From Sternotherus odoratus (taxonomy: Eukaryota > Chordata > Testudines > Kinosternidae), in assembly GCA_032164245.1 (NCBI GenBank), contig JAVMKO010000006.1, positions 40,202,319-40,266,318 of the forward strand: 64,000 nt of DNA. Reading direction: 5' to 3'. The notes below the pieces were generated by a model. The model saw only the letters and a list, made by a program, of their open reading frames with translations. It ran no database searches and was not told the origin of the DNA. Of this stretch, positions 24,366 to 35,085 are shown piece by piece. Within the stretch, counting starts at the first letter, position 1; the number at the start of each line of letters is the position of its first letter. Made by a program: the position numbers and the translations under genes.

Positions 24366-25954
24366 ATCTTTAAGGGTTTTGGCAACAAATACAAACCCGA
24401 ATGCTAATTAGGAAGAGCAAAGTGTTGCATAGTTTACATCTGCATCAGCCTTTTTCCTGACTTCCCAAGAAAATGTGAACTAGTCTTGTTCTCAAGCCTA
24501 AATTTCATTTGACTTTATTTAAGGAAATTCCCATGGCCTTTATAGCTGTGAGTTAGCTACACACATTGGAGTGACCCAGAAATTAGCCTGTGAGTCAGTC
24601 CTTATCTGGGAATTATCCAATTCCAGTAACTGATGGCCAGCCATCAATACAGTTGAACTATATAAGCACTATATAGACAAGGAAAGCACCAGTGAAGCTG
24701 GTCCCTGCTTGAAACTGGAACAGGAGCCCTTGGGTGAAATCCTGGCCCTATTGAAATCAATGGCAAAGCTTCCATTGATATCATGGAAATGTATTTTTTA
24801 TAATGTAAAAAAGTTATTTAAGATGTGTTGAACCTGTGTCCCTACCCACTTAGTAATGTAGACCAATATGCATCTATTGGGACACTTGTGAGAAGAAGAA
24901 GAAACAAAAATTTGTGCAGGTTACAAATTCACATGTTTTTAACTTGGATCAACAGAATGTTATTTAGCGTGGCTATTTCTCCAGATATACAGCACATTAA
25001 AAATAGATTATACAAGGGTATCTTTTAAACTCAGTCTTCCACCTGACTGATACAGTTTCATGCTGGTCCATTTATATCGTGCTGGATTATAAAGTATATT
25101 GAGTCAACTATAGCCCCTACTCAGGCAAAATTTCCATTCAAGTTATGGGTGTTTTACCTGAATTTGTGGTAACTGTTTATTTTAGTGGCAAGTATAATGG
25201 TAAGTACAATGACAAAGGAAGGGAAAATATGTTGGAAAAGGGGATGGACAGGATTTCCTGTATTTACATAAAAATTTCTCATTATTTTTTAACCTCATTC
25301 TTCCCTCCTCTAACACCTGGGCCATAATAATCAGAAAACGAGGCCAAATTTTAAAGTTACCTCATTTTTTTCCCCCTGCACTGCTTACATTTCTTTTCCG
25401 GTTTTTATTATCCTGCCTGCATGTGGGTTTTTTAAACACTTTGTTGTAATATAATTGATACTGTGTATGTGAGAGAGACAGACACCATTGACCTCTCATT
25501 GACATCTGAGTCAGAGGGTTAATAGCTATCAGTAGGACTGTCTGAAAATAGTGGAAAGTTTTATCCTATCTTGCCTTTCAGATGGACAAAGGCGGAAAAA
25601 TTTACCCAATGGATTTTCATCTTGTAGAGTGACCAATTACTTTTATTTTCTTGTCTATCTGTCACAGTTTTTAAATGTATTTGTACTTTATGGTGACATT
25701 TACAACTATCTAGCTGCATATACATCTCTAATATATAAGTAAGTACACAGTATTACATGGTATACATTGGTATATACAGATGTTAAAAAAAACAGGCACT
25801 TGGTGCAGTATTGTTATTATCAAGGTACTAGCATCTCCATAGTTAGTTATCTTTTATTATTATTAACTGAGGTTCTGATCCTGCAAGCACCTAAACACAT
25901 GCATTACTTTACATGTGAGTAGTTCCTTTGTGGTATACTGGGCTAGTCACGTTA
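24366..25954. other. No gene; AT-rich
   Basis: 24735-24795 (GTGAAATCCTGGCCC...TCAATGGCAAAGC) is another scrap of the TGACTTCAATGGG repeat. Nothing else is recognised. Confidence 0.45.
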
Positions 25955-26432
25955 GTACAGTTCAGGGCTGGTGACAGAAATTTGGGGGCCCCCTACTTTG
26001 ATAGTTTGGGGGCCCCCCCAGCCCAGCCGGCCCCCCCCCCAGCCCAGCCGACAGCGGATGGGGGCCCCCCCAGCCCAGCCGACAACGGATGGGCCCCCCC
26101 CCAGCCCAGCCGACAGCGGATGGGCCCCCCCCCCCCCAGCCCAGCCCAGCCGGCGCTCCCCCCCTCCCCCGGGCAGCGAGAGCTGCCTGAGCCGCCCTTT
26201 CTCCCCCCCCCCCCAGCGCTGCTGCCGCGGGCCGGGCTCACAGCTCCTGCTGGGGCCAGGCTCGCTTGCCTGGATGGAGCCGCGCCGCCTCCCCGCCCCT
26301 TCCCCGCTCTCCAGGTCCGGTGACAAGGGGGGACACAACAGGTACAGCGGTGTACTGGGGCCCCCCCTAAAGTCGGGGGGCCCGGTACAGCTGTACCTGT
26401 AGTACCCCCCTGTCGCCGGCCCTGGTACAGTT
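25955..26432 (-). mobile_element. hAT non-autonomous element with 8-bp target duplication
   Basis: The element proper is 25963-26424 (462 bp), beginning CAGGGCTGGTGACAGAAAT and ending CTGTCGCCGGCCCTG. GTACAGTT flanks it exactly at 25955-25962 and 26425-26432. It is the same family as 10725-11259 in the opposite orientation: the GGTACAGCTGTACC segment is at the right here and at the left there. The left part is an array of CCCAGCCCAGCCGACAGCGG-type units with C runs. Overlapping long frames on both strands are composition. Confidence 0.92.
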
Positions 26433-26629
26433 ATGCCCATGCTTAAAATATTTGTGGGATTGTACCTTTAAGACCTAGATCTCCTCCTTACAGAGACCAT
26501 GCTGTTAGCATCTTCCTCTATTATTTCTAGGGGGATCTAGCATCAGTCACTCCACTGATCACCACTGTGGCAGTGTATCACAGTGAAAGAGGGAGGGTCT
26601 GATAATGATACTTCACAGCTGTGCATGAA

Positions 26630-26785
26630 AGAGGTAAATATCCATTATCCCAATTTACAGAGTGAGAAAGTAAGACACAAAGAGATTATGAATTCCTACG
26701 GTAGAGTAGCGAGTCCGTATCTGATTCAGCATTAGAACCCACCTGTCATGACTCTCCATTCCATGGATAGAGCACTAGTTATGGT
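26630..26785 (-). mobile_element. MIR-type SINE fragment
   Basis: The plus strand carries CATTATCCCAATTTACAGAG, then AGAAAGTAAGACACAAAGAG, and later CCATGGATAGAGCACTAG, the order expected for the complement of a MIR element. Diverged; ends uncertain. Confidence 0.6.
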
Positions 26786-26807
26786 CACCCTTAGGGCAAT
26801 CGCGTGG

Positions 26808-27000
26808 AGACAAAATTTTCAAAAGTGGCCTCTGATTTGGACCCTGAACTTCAGAAGTGCTGAGCACCCATAACTTTAATTGAGATCTTTGGGAGCTATC
26901 GGTGCCCAGCACTTCTACCACTCTCCTAAGGCGTGACAATTTGGGCACCCAAAGCGGAGGCATCCAAAATCAGGAGTCACTTTGGCAAGTTTAGGCCTTA
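26808..27000. repeat. Palindromic dispersed repeat
   Basis: AGAAGTGCTGAGCACC on the left is mirrored by CGGTGCCCAGCACTTCT about 50 bp later. TTTTCAAAAGTGGC at the left edge is mirrored loosely by CACTTTGG at the right. MITE-like, family unknown. Confidence 0.45.
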
Positions 27001-28255
27001 ACCTTTTTGTGTGTCACTGTAACTGCCTCGTCTGTAAAAAAGGAGATTAGAAGGAACAGGAGTCGTTTTGGGAGAGACACTTACTTGGCAGAGGCATTTC
27101 CTGCAGCGAGAAAGAGATTTAAAAGAGAAAATGAGAGAGAAGGTACACAGAGTACCAGTGGGGGTCGATGGGAAAGGGTTAGGTCAGTGGTGTAAATATC
27201 AGCTTTGAAATACAGCAGCAACAACAAGTCTATTTTAGCACTTTTTCTGTATGTATGAGAGCTGTCTCAGGAACACTGCGTAGCCTACAGAGACTAGTTC
27301 AATGTTAAGGAACCACTCACTGTACATAGTTCCCGTAACCTTTATAGAGAAATATTTCATTAGCATGTTGTTCAATGCAATTTTGTTTTATTTTTAACCC
27401 TTTTACTGGCTCTTTGTTCTTAAAGACTATAGGGCTTTCATTATTTACTGAAAGCCAGAAATGCTTGTGAGTCAGACCTACTGAGTACATTGGGTAGAGA
27501 CCAAGGAAGAGTTTCCCTTAGCAACTGAAAGCATGTTAGTGTCCTTCAGAACTTCTCTATTCATGTTTTCTTTCATTGTTAACAGTTCTTTTACAAAGGA
27601 ATTGGCTCACACTTAATTTAGAGTGTCTTAAATCCAGATTTTAGTCAGATTTAATAAGACAGTTTTCTGGGTTAATCACCAAATGATTGCTGAAAATCAT
27701 GAACTGAGTTGTAGCCATTATGCAGGAGGTATGCATCACGCAGGGGCTGCCTCGACTAGGAACATCATGTTTTTAAAAAAGTATTAACTAACAAATTTTA
27801 AAACCCTACTGTAGACAGGCAAGTTGTATTTTAATGTGTTCAAGGTGAACATTAGACGTCTCCCCTATGCCTCAACCAAGTTCATAGGTTAAAATATGCC
27901 TGGTCTACTTTGGGCTTTTAAATGTTTTAATTAAACTATTTAGCGAACATATTTCAAAAATACATCATTTACCCTCTAGGCAAGCCACCTCCTTTCCCCT
28001 CTTCCCCGCCAGTGGTGAATCTTCAGTAGAGTGCAAAACTCTGATGTAATTCTGTTTTTCACAGATATTTATGAAATCCTACCAAGATAAGATAGACCTG
28101 GGCTAAATTCTTCTGAGTTCCACTCCACTGGGTTTGTGTAGGTGTAACTGAGAATAGAACTTGATCTCCTGCATCTCCTGAAAACACATGTAATAAACAA
28201 ACTGGACATATTGCCCCCACCCCCTTCTCTGGGTTTCAGAGTCCTGTTTCCAGCC
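27001..28255. other. No feature recognised
   Basis: AT-rich. The only odd stretch is a purine-rich segment at 27040-27180. No gene seen. Confidence 0.45.
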
Positions 28256-28257
28256 TA

Positions 28258-28400
28258 AGTGGAAACATCTACACTGCCATTTTTAGCCCCATGCTGTAAG
28301 CCCAAGTCAGTTGACCTGGGCTCTGAGACTTACTGCTGCAGGTTTATTTATGCAGTGTAGATGAATCCAATGAAAGCTATGCATTGGTTTTGTAGGTTGT
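28258..28400. mobile_element. Small MITE-like repeat
   Basis: AACATCTACACTGCCA on the left and GCAGTGTAGATGAATC on the right are inverted repeats around GCCCAAGTCAGTTGACCTGG, itself a near-palindrome. No target duplication resolved. Confidence 0.55.
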
Positions 28401-28460
28401 CAAGCTGTCTGGAGTGACTCGCAACTATGGGTGTTAACCTCAATGCAGACTGTTAAGAAT

Positions 28461-28538
28461 CAGGGCACAACCCCAAAACTGGTTATATGTTTTGGGGTTG
28501 TGCCCTGAACATACAACCCCAAAACTGGTTGTATGTTC
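28461..28538. repeat. Two adjoining perfect hairpins beside a CR1
   Basis: The first hairpin has 19-nt arms, CAGGGCACAACCCCAAAAC (28461-28479) and its exact complement (28489-28507), with a 9-nt loop. The second has 12-nt arms, GAACATACAACC (28507-28518) and its exact complement (28527-28538), with an 8-nt loop. They share base 28507. The segment ACAACCCCAAAACTGGTT is also present twice in direct orientation. A CR1 fragment follows within a few bases. Confidence 0.95.
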
Positions 28539-28539
28539 T

Positions 28540-28861
28540 GTACCTGAAGGGGGATTAGAAAGAGGATGGAGCTAGGCTGTTCTCCGTGGTGGCAGATGAC
28601 AGAACAAGAAGCAATAGTCAAAAGTTGCAGTGGGGGGAGGTCTAGGTTTGATATTAGGAAACACTATTTCACTAGGAGGGTGGAGTGAAGCACTGGAATG
28701 GGTTACCGAGGGAGATGGTAGAATCTCTTTCCTTAGAGGTTTTTAGGGTGAGGCTTGACAAAGCCCTGGCTGGGATGATTTAGTTGGGGATTGGTCCTGC
28801 TTTGAGCAGGGTGTTGGACTAGATGACCTCCTGAGGTCTCTTCCAGCCCTGATATTCTATG
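28540..28861 (+). mobile_element. CR1 LINE 3' end fragment
   Basis: About 320 bp matching the CR1 3' ends at 23100 and 41385 (GAGGATGGAGCTAGGCTGTT, GGTTTTTAGGGTGAGGCTTG, TGACCTCCTGAGGTC), ending CCCTGATATTCTATG. Severely 5'-truncated, beginning directly after the double hairpin. Confidence 0.92.
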
Positions 28862-29447
28862 CACTGTTTCGACCAGTGCCCATTTCACAGAAAGAGGAAC
28901 TGGGCAGACCTGCCTGAAAGTATCTTGCATTCCCCATGCAAGACCATGGTTGTTAGAATTCAGATTTAGTAACCCAAACAAAGCAATATTTGACATTATT
29001 CATTTCCAGCTGAATGTTGATCACAAACACTAAAAGCGAGCCCAGCATCCCACTTACTTATTATACCTTCATATGAATTGCACTCAGAACCCCAAACCCC
29101 AGTGACATACAGTACAAACCTCCTATAAAGAGTGCAACCCAACCTTATATACATATGTATTTCAGGAAAAAATAATTAAAATTGAATGAACCCACGGAAT
29201 GATCAGTTATGCAGAATAAATTACTTGCTAAAGAATATAAGGCGTACTTGGACAAGTGGCATTCAGAGACAGGTGTTTTTTTCCCCAGACAGTAAAATTA
29301 TTAAAATATTCGTTCATTTGGCTCTGTCCATTAGTGGTATGTCACAACTCAGAAGTCATTTTCATTTAAAATATGCCCTTTAAAATCCAAAGTTTTAAAA
29401 AGCCATAGAAAAAATGAGTTTTCTCTAATTAGCTCACTTAGTTAAAT
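28862..29447. other. No feature recognised
   Basis: AT-rich; short frames only. Confidence 0.5.
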
Positions 29448-29552
29448 GTACAGAGACAAGGTGGGTGAGGTAATATATTGTATAGGACCAACCTCTGTTG
29501 CTGAGAGAGAGACAAGCTTTCGAGCTTACACAGAGCTCTTCTTCACATCTGT
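29448..29552 (+). repeat. Dispersed repeat, copy 2 of 2
   Basis: GACAAGGTGGGTGAGGTAAT, GGACCAACCTCTGTTG, GAGAGAGACAAGCTTTCGAG and AGAGCTCTTCTTCA follow the order seen at 2051-2172. Confidence 0.6.
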
Positions 29553-30446
29553 GAAATCTATGTTGTTTGAAAATTCCCACTTCAGACTTTTTTTGAGTCT
29601 TTTCAGCATTCTTGACTCCATGAATACTTCATTTATTTTCTGGCAAATATCCCTGACAGGAAGGCCAAGGAACATAATCTGAATAAATAACTGTGCTTTA
29701 TTTTGACAGTATCTTGTAACAGCTCAAGTGACCAGGTATTTTGCTCTTTAGCTGAAATACTATGTCATTCTGGATCACTACCAACCACTTTCTGCCACTT
29801 CAGCCAACTTAATTTGCGTTCTGCCACCTGACCAAAATATCCAGTACAGTCAGAAGACTCAGTAACCTTAGTATCCAGTTCTAAAAATCTCCAAGACACA
29901 TTTTGACTCGAAAGATACTATACAGACCCAGGAAAAATGGTTACCTTATATTCAATTTAGGGATCTAGCTAACATGTTCAGCAACATTCCTAGACCCTAG
30001 AGCTAATCAGAAAATTGAGGTGGGGAAGGAAGTGTTCCACAAAAATTTTGACTTTTCATTTCAGAACCAAACCATATGGCCAAAAATGCTTCAAATTGCT
30101 TTAAAAAATGCGCAAAGACTTCTGAAAATTTTCAGGTTTTCCTTTTTCTAAGGAAAAGAAGTTGGGAAAAGCCTACATTCTCCCACCCCCAATTCGTCAC
30201 CATCCCAGTTTGGAAAAAAGCAACCAGCCTGATTAGTTCCTATTGGACCAGATGGGGTATTGTGCTGACATCACCTGCAGCACATGACAGATTGAGGGAA
30301 GAATATTCATTGTACATTCCTCACAACCAGCTGTGCCAGGCATCAGCCTTTTTTGCTTTAGTGTATCACCCCAAAGACACCATAACCCGGTGCAGGTTAG
30401 AGCAGTCTCCAGACTGCTCTCATCTGCATCGGGGCTGAGAATCAGG
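29553..30446. other. No gene; flank of a solo LTR
   Basis: Nothing recognised. GAGCAGTCTCCAGACTGCTC at 30401-30420 is a perfect small hairpin (GAGCAGTCT/AGACTGCTC) 30 bp before the LTR. Confidence 0.45.
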
Positions 30447-30573
30447 GAGCCTGTAGAGGGGTGGGAGGGCCCCCTGCTGGCCGGGAGGGAGATAACCCCT
30501 GGCAGAAGCTGGAGGGGGCGGAGCCAGGGCCTGTCAAGCCCCGCCCCCGGAAGGTCAGGGGCCGACCCGGAAG

Positions 30574-30580
30574 TATAAAA
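30574..30580 (+). promoter_or_regulatory. TATA box of the solo LTR
   Basis: TATAAAA inside GGAAGTATAAAAGCTCTG, preceded by GGGGGCGGAGCC and CCCCGCCCCCGG boxes (Sp1-like). Transcription would start about 25-30 bp downstream, before the 36-bp repeat array. Confidence 0.65.
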
Positions 30581-30675
30581 GCTCTGCCTCAGGGCTCACT
30601 TGGGAGGCAGACACCAGGGAGGCCAGATGCTCCGGGGTTGGCTCCAGTCAGGGAGCTGCCGTGCCTGCCGCCCAC

Positions 30676-30910
30676 CCGCTACCCAGAGGAGCCGCTGGGC
30701 CTGCCGCCTGCCTGCTACCCGGAGGAGCTGCCGAGCCAGCCGCTCGCCCGCTACTGGGAGGAGCTGCCGAGGCTGCTGCTCGCCCGCTACCCGGAGGAGC
30801 CGCTGGACCTGCCGCCCGCCTGCTACCTGGAGGAGCCGCCGAGCCCGCCGCTTGCCTACTACCCAGAGGAGCCGCCGACAGAGCCGTGCCCCTATTACCC
30901 GGAGGAGGAC
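30676..30910 (+). repeat. 36-bp tandem repeat, at least 7 units, encoding a 12-residue unit
   Basis: The GCTACCC-type anchor recurs at 30678, 30714, 30750, 30786, 30822, 30858 and 30894, exactly 36 bp apart each time. In the frame of 30461-31072 each unit reads roughly (R/C)YPEEPLxLPPA. All three plus frames are open over much of the array because the DNA is so GC-rich, so translation is not specifically supported. The long frame's ATG (30461) lies upstream of the TATA box. Confidence 0.9.
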
Positions 30911-31650
30911 TTACCGGACCTGCCCCCGGACAGTGACCCCGAGGAGCCCATGAACCTGGAACCCTCGGAGGACCCAGGAACAGCCCAGGTACCTTGGGAG
31001 GGGGAGTTAGGAAGTAGCCTGGGGGAAGGCCCCGAGCCAATGTCAGTGTGTTGCGGTCAGGATCCCCACTGACTGCAGCGAGCCTTGTCCGCTGCTAGGG
31101 CCCCGGGCTGGGGTGCAGTGGAAGTGGGTGGGCCTGCGCCCCCCCCTGCCACCTCTATCGGTGGGTGGCAGTCTCCCCCCTTGACCAGGTACTGGGCCTA
31201 TAGACTCAGGCTATTGCTCAGTCCCTGCCTAAGGGCCTGAGCCCTGACTTTGTTGTTGCCCCCCCCCCCCGCCTCAGGGCCAGGGCATATAAACTGCTAG
31301 TACTCAGTCCCTGCCTAAGGGCCTGAGCCCTGATGTTGTTGTTGCACCGCCCTGCCCCAGGGCAGGACTATGGATTAGTGCTCAGGCCCCCTGCCCAAGG
31401 GCCTGAGCCCCGACGGTGAGTTGTTGCCCGCCCCGCACAGGGTGGGGAGCTGTTGAACTACCACAGCTCAGCCCCGCTGGGACCTGAACTAGGACACCCA
31501 GGGGCGTTGGCGGCCCGCCTGACTTCGGGATTGGTCCGCTTAAGGGACCCGCCGGGTATTCCCCAACCCGGCGAGGAACCCGAACGAGGCGGAGCGGTAC
31601 CCCACCGCCCCGCGAGGGGGAGACCCCGAGTAACGTGCCCCTACAGAGCC

Positions 31651-32194
31651 CTTCAACTGAAATGTAATTCAGCATTCTACTTCAGTACTAAATGTAATCA
31701 AGAAGCATGATTTATTTACAGAATGGACCTGATTTTTTTAAAAGTGTAATCTGCAGAAAGCTATTTACCAGGGATCTTCTATGATTTCACGGTGTCCTAT
31801 AGTTTAAATCCCTTCAGGAGAAAATACACAACCTGACTAGAATGTGGCATTCAGCACTCATGAAGCAAGTGTCCTTGCATTGCAGCAGGTTTCCCTCCCC
31901 CACCTCTATATTTTTTTTTAAAGCAGATAGCTGTGGTGTATGAAACCGAAATTCTAGGGTTAAGTGCTCTTAGGAAACTCAGACAGTAACTACTGATAAT
32001 TTCACACGTCCACATCGTATGAGGCATAGCTTTGCTTCCTCAACCTGTTCAAGGGCTAGATCTAGTTTGCTCTTTTCAGGAGAAGAACTCTTACCTAAGA
32101 GATACGGTAATAATCATCGTCACTGTAATGCCTCACTTTAACCTAAAAAGAGGGAAGTAATCTAACATATGAGCTAATCATATTGGGTGAGTAT
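31651..32194. other. No feature recognised
   Basis: AT-rich with no frames of note. Confidence 0.5.
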
Positions 32195-32405
32195 GGCATA
32201 ATCTAGTAGCTAGGGCACTGATACAGGAGTCAGTCTGGTTGTAGTTCCAGCTCTGCTCTGCTACAGACCTGCTGTGTGACCTTGGACAAGTCACTTCTCC
32301 ACTCGGTGCCTTGTTTTTCCCATCTGTGAAATGGAGATAATGGCATTTACCATCCTTTGCATAGCGCTTTATCTGCAGATATAGAGCACAATGTAAGAAC
32401 GGAAG
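32195..32405 (+). mobile_element. MIR SINE
   Basis: Well-preserved MIR order: TCTAGTAGCTAGGGCACTG (A-box region), GTAGTTCCAGCTCTGCTC (B box), CTGCTGTGTGACCTTGGACA and CAAGTCACTTCTCCACTCGG (core), CCATCTGTGAAATGGAGATA, and a 3' part with GCATAGCGCTTTAT. The most complete MIR copy here. Confidence 0.9.
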
Positions 32406-33186
32406 TGTTTTTGTTTTTTTTTTAATGTAAGGTTTTTTCCAATGCTGTATTTGTGATGGACTTTTGACTTCCTCTAACCACCTCAACATTGAAACTGAAA
32501 TAGACTTTTCCTGTGAGAAAGGGAGTGGGTGGTAGCAGGAGACTATGTACTAACCCATTAATTATCAGTGGCTGGAGTTCAAATACGGACATGTGAAGTA
32601 ATGGGGTGTTTTTTCCTTGGGGCGTGGGTCTCACATTAGTCCGCCTGTGTGAATGTCAGAAATATTTCAGAAAAATAAGAGTCTGCCTCTGGGAGACACA
32701 GCCCAGAGAAGCAAGTCTGCTTCAGTTTAGGATCGAGGTGCATGGGCAGAGCCATGTGAGATGGCTGGAACCTGCCCACACTAGGGATGTACATGACTAA
32801 GAATGTCCTATTATGTGGAGCTTTGTTTTGGTACATGAATATCAAGAACTTTCTGCTTCTAAATGATTCTGGTACCTTTATTTACCCTAACAATTCATAC
32901 CCCACACCCTCCTTTCCCCAGACCTCTGAGGTTTTCACTCCCTTTTCTCCTACCTATGACTTGGATTTTGGTTCCATCTTTCTCTCCCAGGAAACCTTTA
33001 GTAACAACCAACTCACTCCCTTCCACCCCACAGTCCTTAAGACTTCCTTCTGCTCATAAACCCATGGGCTTGCCTCTGATCATTTGTCTGTGCTGACCCC
33101 CTGCTTCCTTGCTCCACTCACGTCTTAAACTCTCTGAGGCTTACGATGTGAAAAGTTCCCCGAATGTGGTGTTCACATGGTATGAC
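32406..33186. other. No feature recognised
   Basis: No gene. 32900-33050 is pyrimidine-rich on the plus strand. Confidence 0.45.
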
Positions 33187-33872
33187 TAGGGGCATGTCTA
33201 CACTTGCCATTTAAAGTGAGAAAAGTCCCTTTTTTTGTGTGCAAAAACCGTGGGAGCGTCTACACTTGCCAATGGCTTTTTAGCTGAAACTCAGAAGTTT
33301 CATCGCAAAAAGAAAACCACCTCTGAGAGGTGTACACCATACAGCTCTTGCTGGTGATGCTTTTGCCATGATGTGCAAGTGAAGACCTGTTCTTCCTGTT
33401 TACAAAGCGTTTAGCTTTTGCAGATTATCCCACAGTGCCTAGGTGACCACTCTGGTCAGTAGCTCTGCTGCTCTGAGGTCAGATAAGCAAACATCCACTC
33501 CTCCCCCTGTAAAGCTCTGGGAACTTTGAAACTCCCCTTCCTGTTTTCTTGGCAAGTGCTCACTTACCATCTGGCCAGGTGATCATGCCTGCCCCAGGGA
33601 GCAACAGATCCCCTGGTTGGAGAAATGCCAAGCTACTGGGGCTGATGTTTGGGGACAGGAGTCTGTGCAGCGGCCCAGGATGCCCCACGATCACCCCCAC
33701 AAGACTCAACGTCAAAATGGAGAGAGCTGCACTGTGAGGTAGCTGCTCTCAGTGTGCTGCTCTCATCCATGATGGAAGTGCTGCTAATATAAACACTCTC
33801 TGGCCCTTGTGGAAGTGAGTGAGTACACAAACCAGCACTTGGTGAAACTCTGCAAATATAGACATAGCTTAG
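33187..33872 (+). mobile_element. Long Harbinger-type MITE with TAG target duplication
   Basis: The element proper is 33190-33869 (680 bp). It starts GGGCATGTCTACACTTGCC, ends TGCAAATATAGACATAGCT, and has TAG at 33187-33189 and 33870-33872. The left end differs by one base over 14 from the end of the autonomous Harbinger (GGGCATGTCTTCAC). The interior contains TTATCCCACAGTGCCTAGGT and GATGTTTGGGGACAGG. No coding capacity. A truncated inverse copy lies at 34633-35085. Confidence 0.88.
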
Positions 33873-33959
33873 CACATCACTGGGTCCAACACCACAGATA
33901 AATTCCCAGGCTTAAGAGCATTGCTATGAAATCATATGTGGTAAGGGAGGTTCTGAAAT

Positions 33960-34406
33960 TAGTAGCATAGTTGAGCAAATAATTATTATTTTTTTTGGTT
34001 CTGTGACCAAACAAAAAAATAATTGTTTCAGGCACCCTGAAACGTGTATTTTCTGTTTTTTCTTACTGACATGGCAAAGTGAAAAACTTTCATTTTGGGT
34101 TAAAGTAAATGTTTCAAGAAACTTTTTTTTTTCATTTTTGTGTGTCGTTTATTATTGTTTGTTATATAAATCTAGTTAAATTTCAAAAGAAAATGTGTTT
34201 TGAAATGAAAAGTTGCCACGTTTCATTTTGAAAATGTTGAAATTCAACCTTTGGACTTTTTTTAAAAAAATCTTAATTTTAATTTGTTTCTTTGGCTAAA
34301 ACTATTCACCAAATTTGACCTGAATTAGCAAATAGTTTTGGTCAACCCAAAATTGCATTTTTTGGCAAATAAACTATTAGTCTGCAAAATTTCAGCTAGC
34401 CCTAAT
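33960..34406 (-). repeat. AT-rich dispersed repeat between inverted MITEs
   Basis: Runs of T and A with repeated AAATTTC, TTTTGAAA and TTTCAGCTAGCCCT at the right edge. Similar A/T-rich material lies at 49155-49500 and in short form near 6386 and 38735. Family unknown. Confidence 0.4.
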
Positions 34407-34632
34407 CAGTAGGTTGGAGGGATGAACTGGGAGTTTCAAAGACTTTTTAAAAAAAAATTTTAAAGAAAAGTTCTGAACATTTTCCATTGTTGCCAACACT
34501 GGTTCAGCTCCACTGGTGTCAATTACACTGATTTGGGAGCCATCATGTAAGATGAGTCCCCGGATGCTGTAGGTGTTTTCAATGCTGTCGATTAGACCTG
34601 TTCTGAGCAAGATTAGTTGTAAAAACTAATAA

Positions 34633-35085
34633 GGCTCTGTCTACACTTGCAGAGTTTCACCAGTGATAGTGAACCAGGGAAAGAAAAGTGCTGGTTTGTG
34701 TACTTACTTTCACAGAGAGTGTTTACATTAGCAGCACTTCCATCACTGAGGAGAGCAGCGCACTGAAGGCAGCTATCCCACAGTGCAGCTCTCCCCATTC
34801 TGATGATAGGTCTTGTGGGGAGGTGTTCGTGGGGCATCCTGGGTCCCTGCACAACCTCCTGTCCCCAAACACTGATCAGCCCCAGTAGCTTGGCATTGCT
34901 CCAAGCAGGGAATTGGTTGCTCCATGGGGCAGGCATTGTCTCTTGGCCAGATAAGTGAGCACTTGCCAAGAAAACAAGAAGGGGAGTTTTAAAGTTCCCA
35001 GGGCTTTACAGGGGCAGGGGTGAATGTCTGTTTATCTGGCATCAGAGCAGCAGAGCTCCTGGCCCGAGTGGTCACCTACATGTGC
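34633..35085 (-). mobile_element. Truncated inverse copy of the MITE at 33190
   Basis: It starts GGCTCTGTCTACACTTGC after TAA. Its reverse complement follows 33190-33869 closely (GCACTTGCCAAGAAAACA complements TGTTTTCTTGGCAAGTGC). Homology stops near 35085 inside the region matching about 33435 of the other copy, so about 245 bp of the far end is missing. Confidence 0.85.

Larger units (their letters stand above)
30447..31650 (+). mobile_element. Long solo LTR with GAGCC target duplication
   Basis: The LTR proper is 30452-31645 (1194 bp). It begins TGTAGAGGGG and ends GTGCCCCTACA, so its ends form the short inverted repeat TGTAG/CTACA. GAGCC flanks it exactly at 30447-30451 and 31646-31650. 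A TATA box (TATAAAA) lies at 30574-30580 in a GC-rich promoter. A 36-bp tandem array fills 30676-30910. CTGCCTAAGGGCCTGAGCCC-type blocks repeat three times between 31210 and 31415. A Ty3/gypsy-type origin is my guess. No internal region remains, so it arose by LTR-LTR recombination or is a non-autonomous remnant. Confidence 0.88.

Noticed and set aside
30461..31072. A 203-codon frame as a proline-rich protein gene
   Set aside because: It starts upstream of the LTR's own TATA box, all three plus frames are open in the same GC-rich array, and it lies in a solo LTR. Kept as a repeat.
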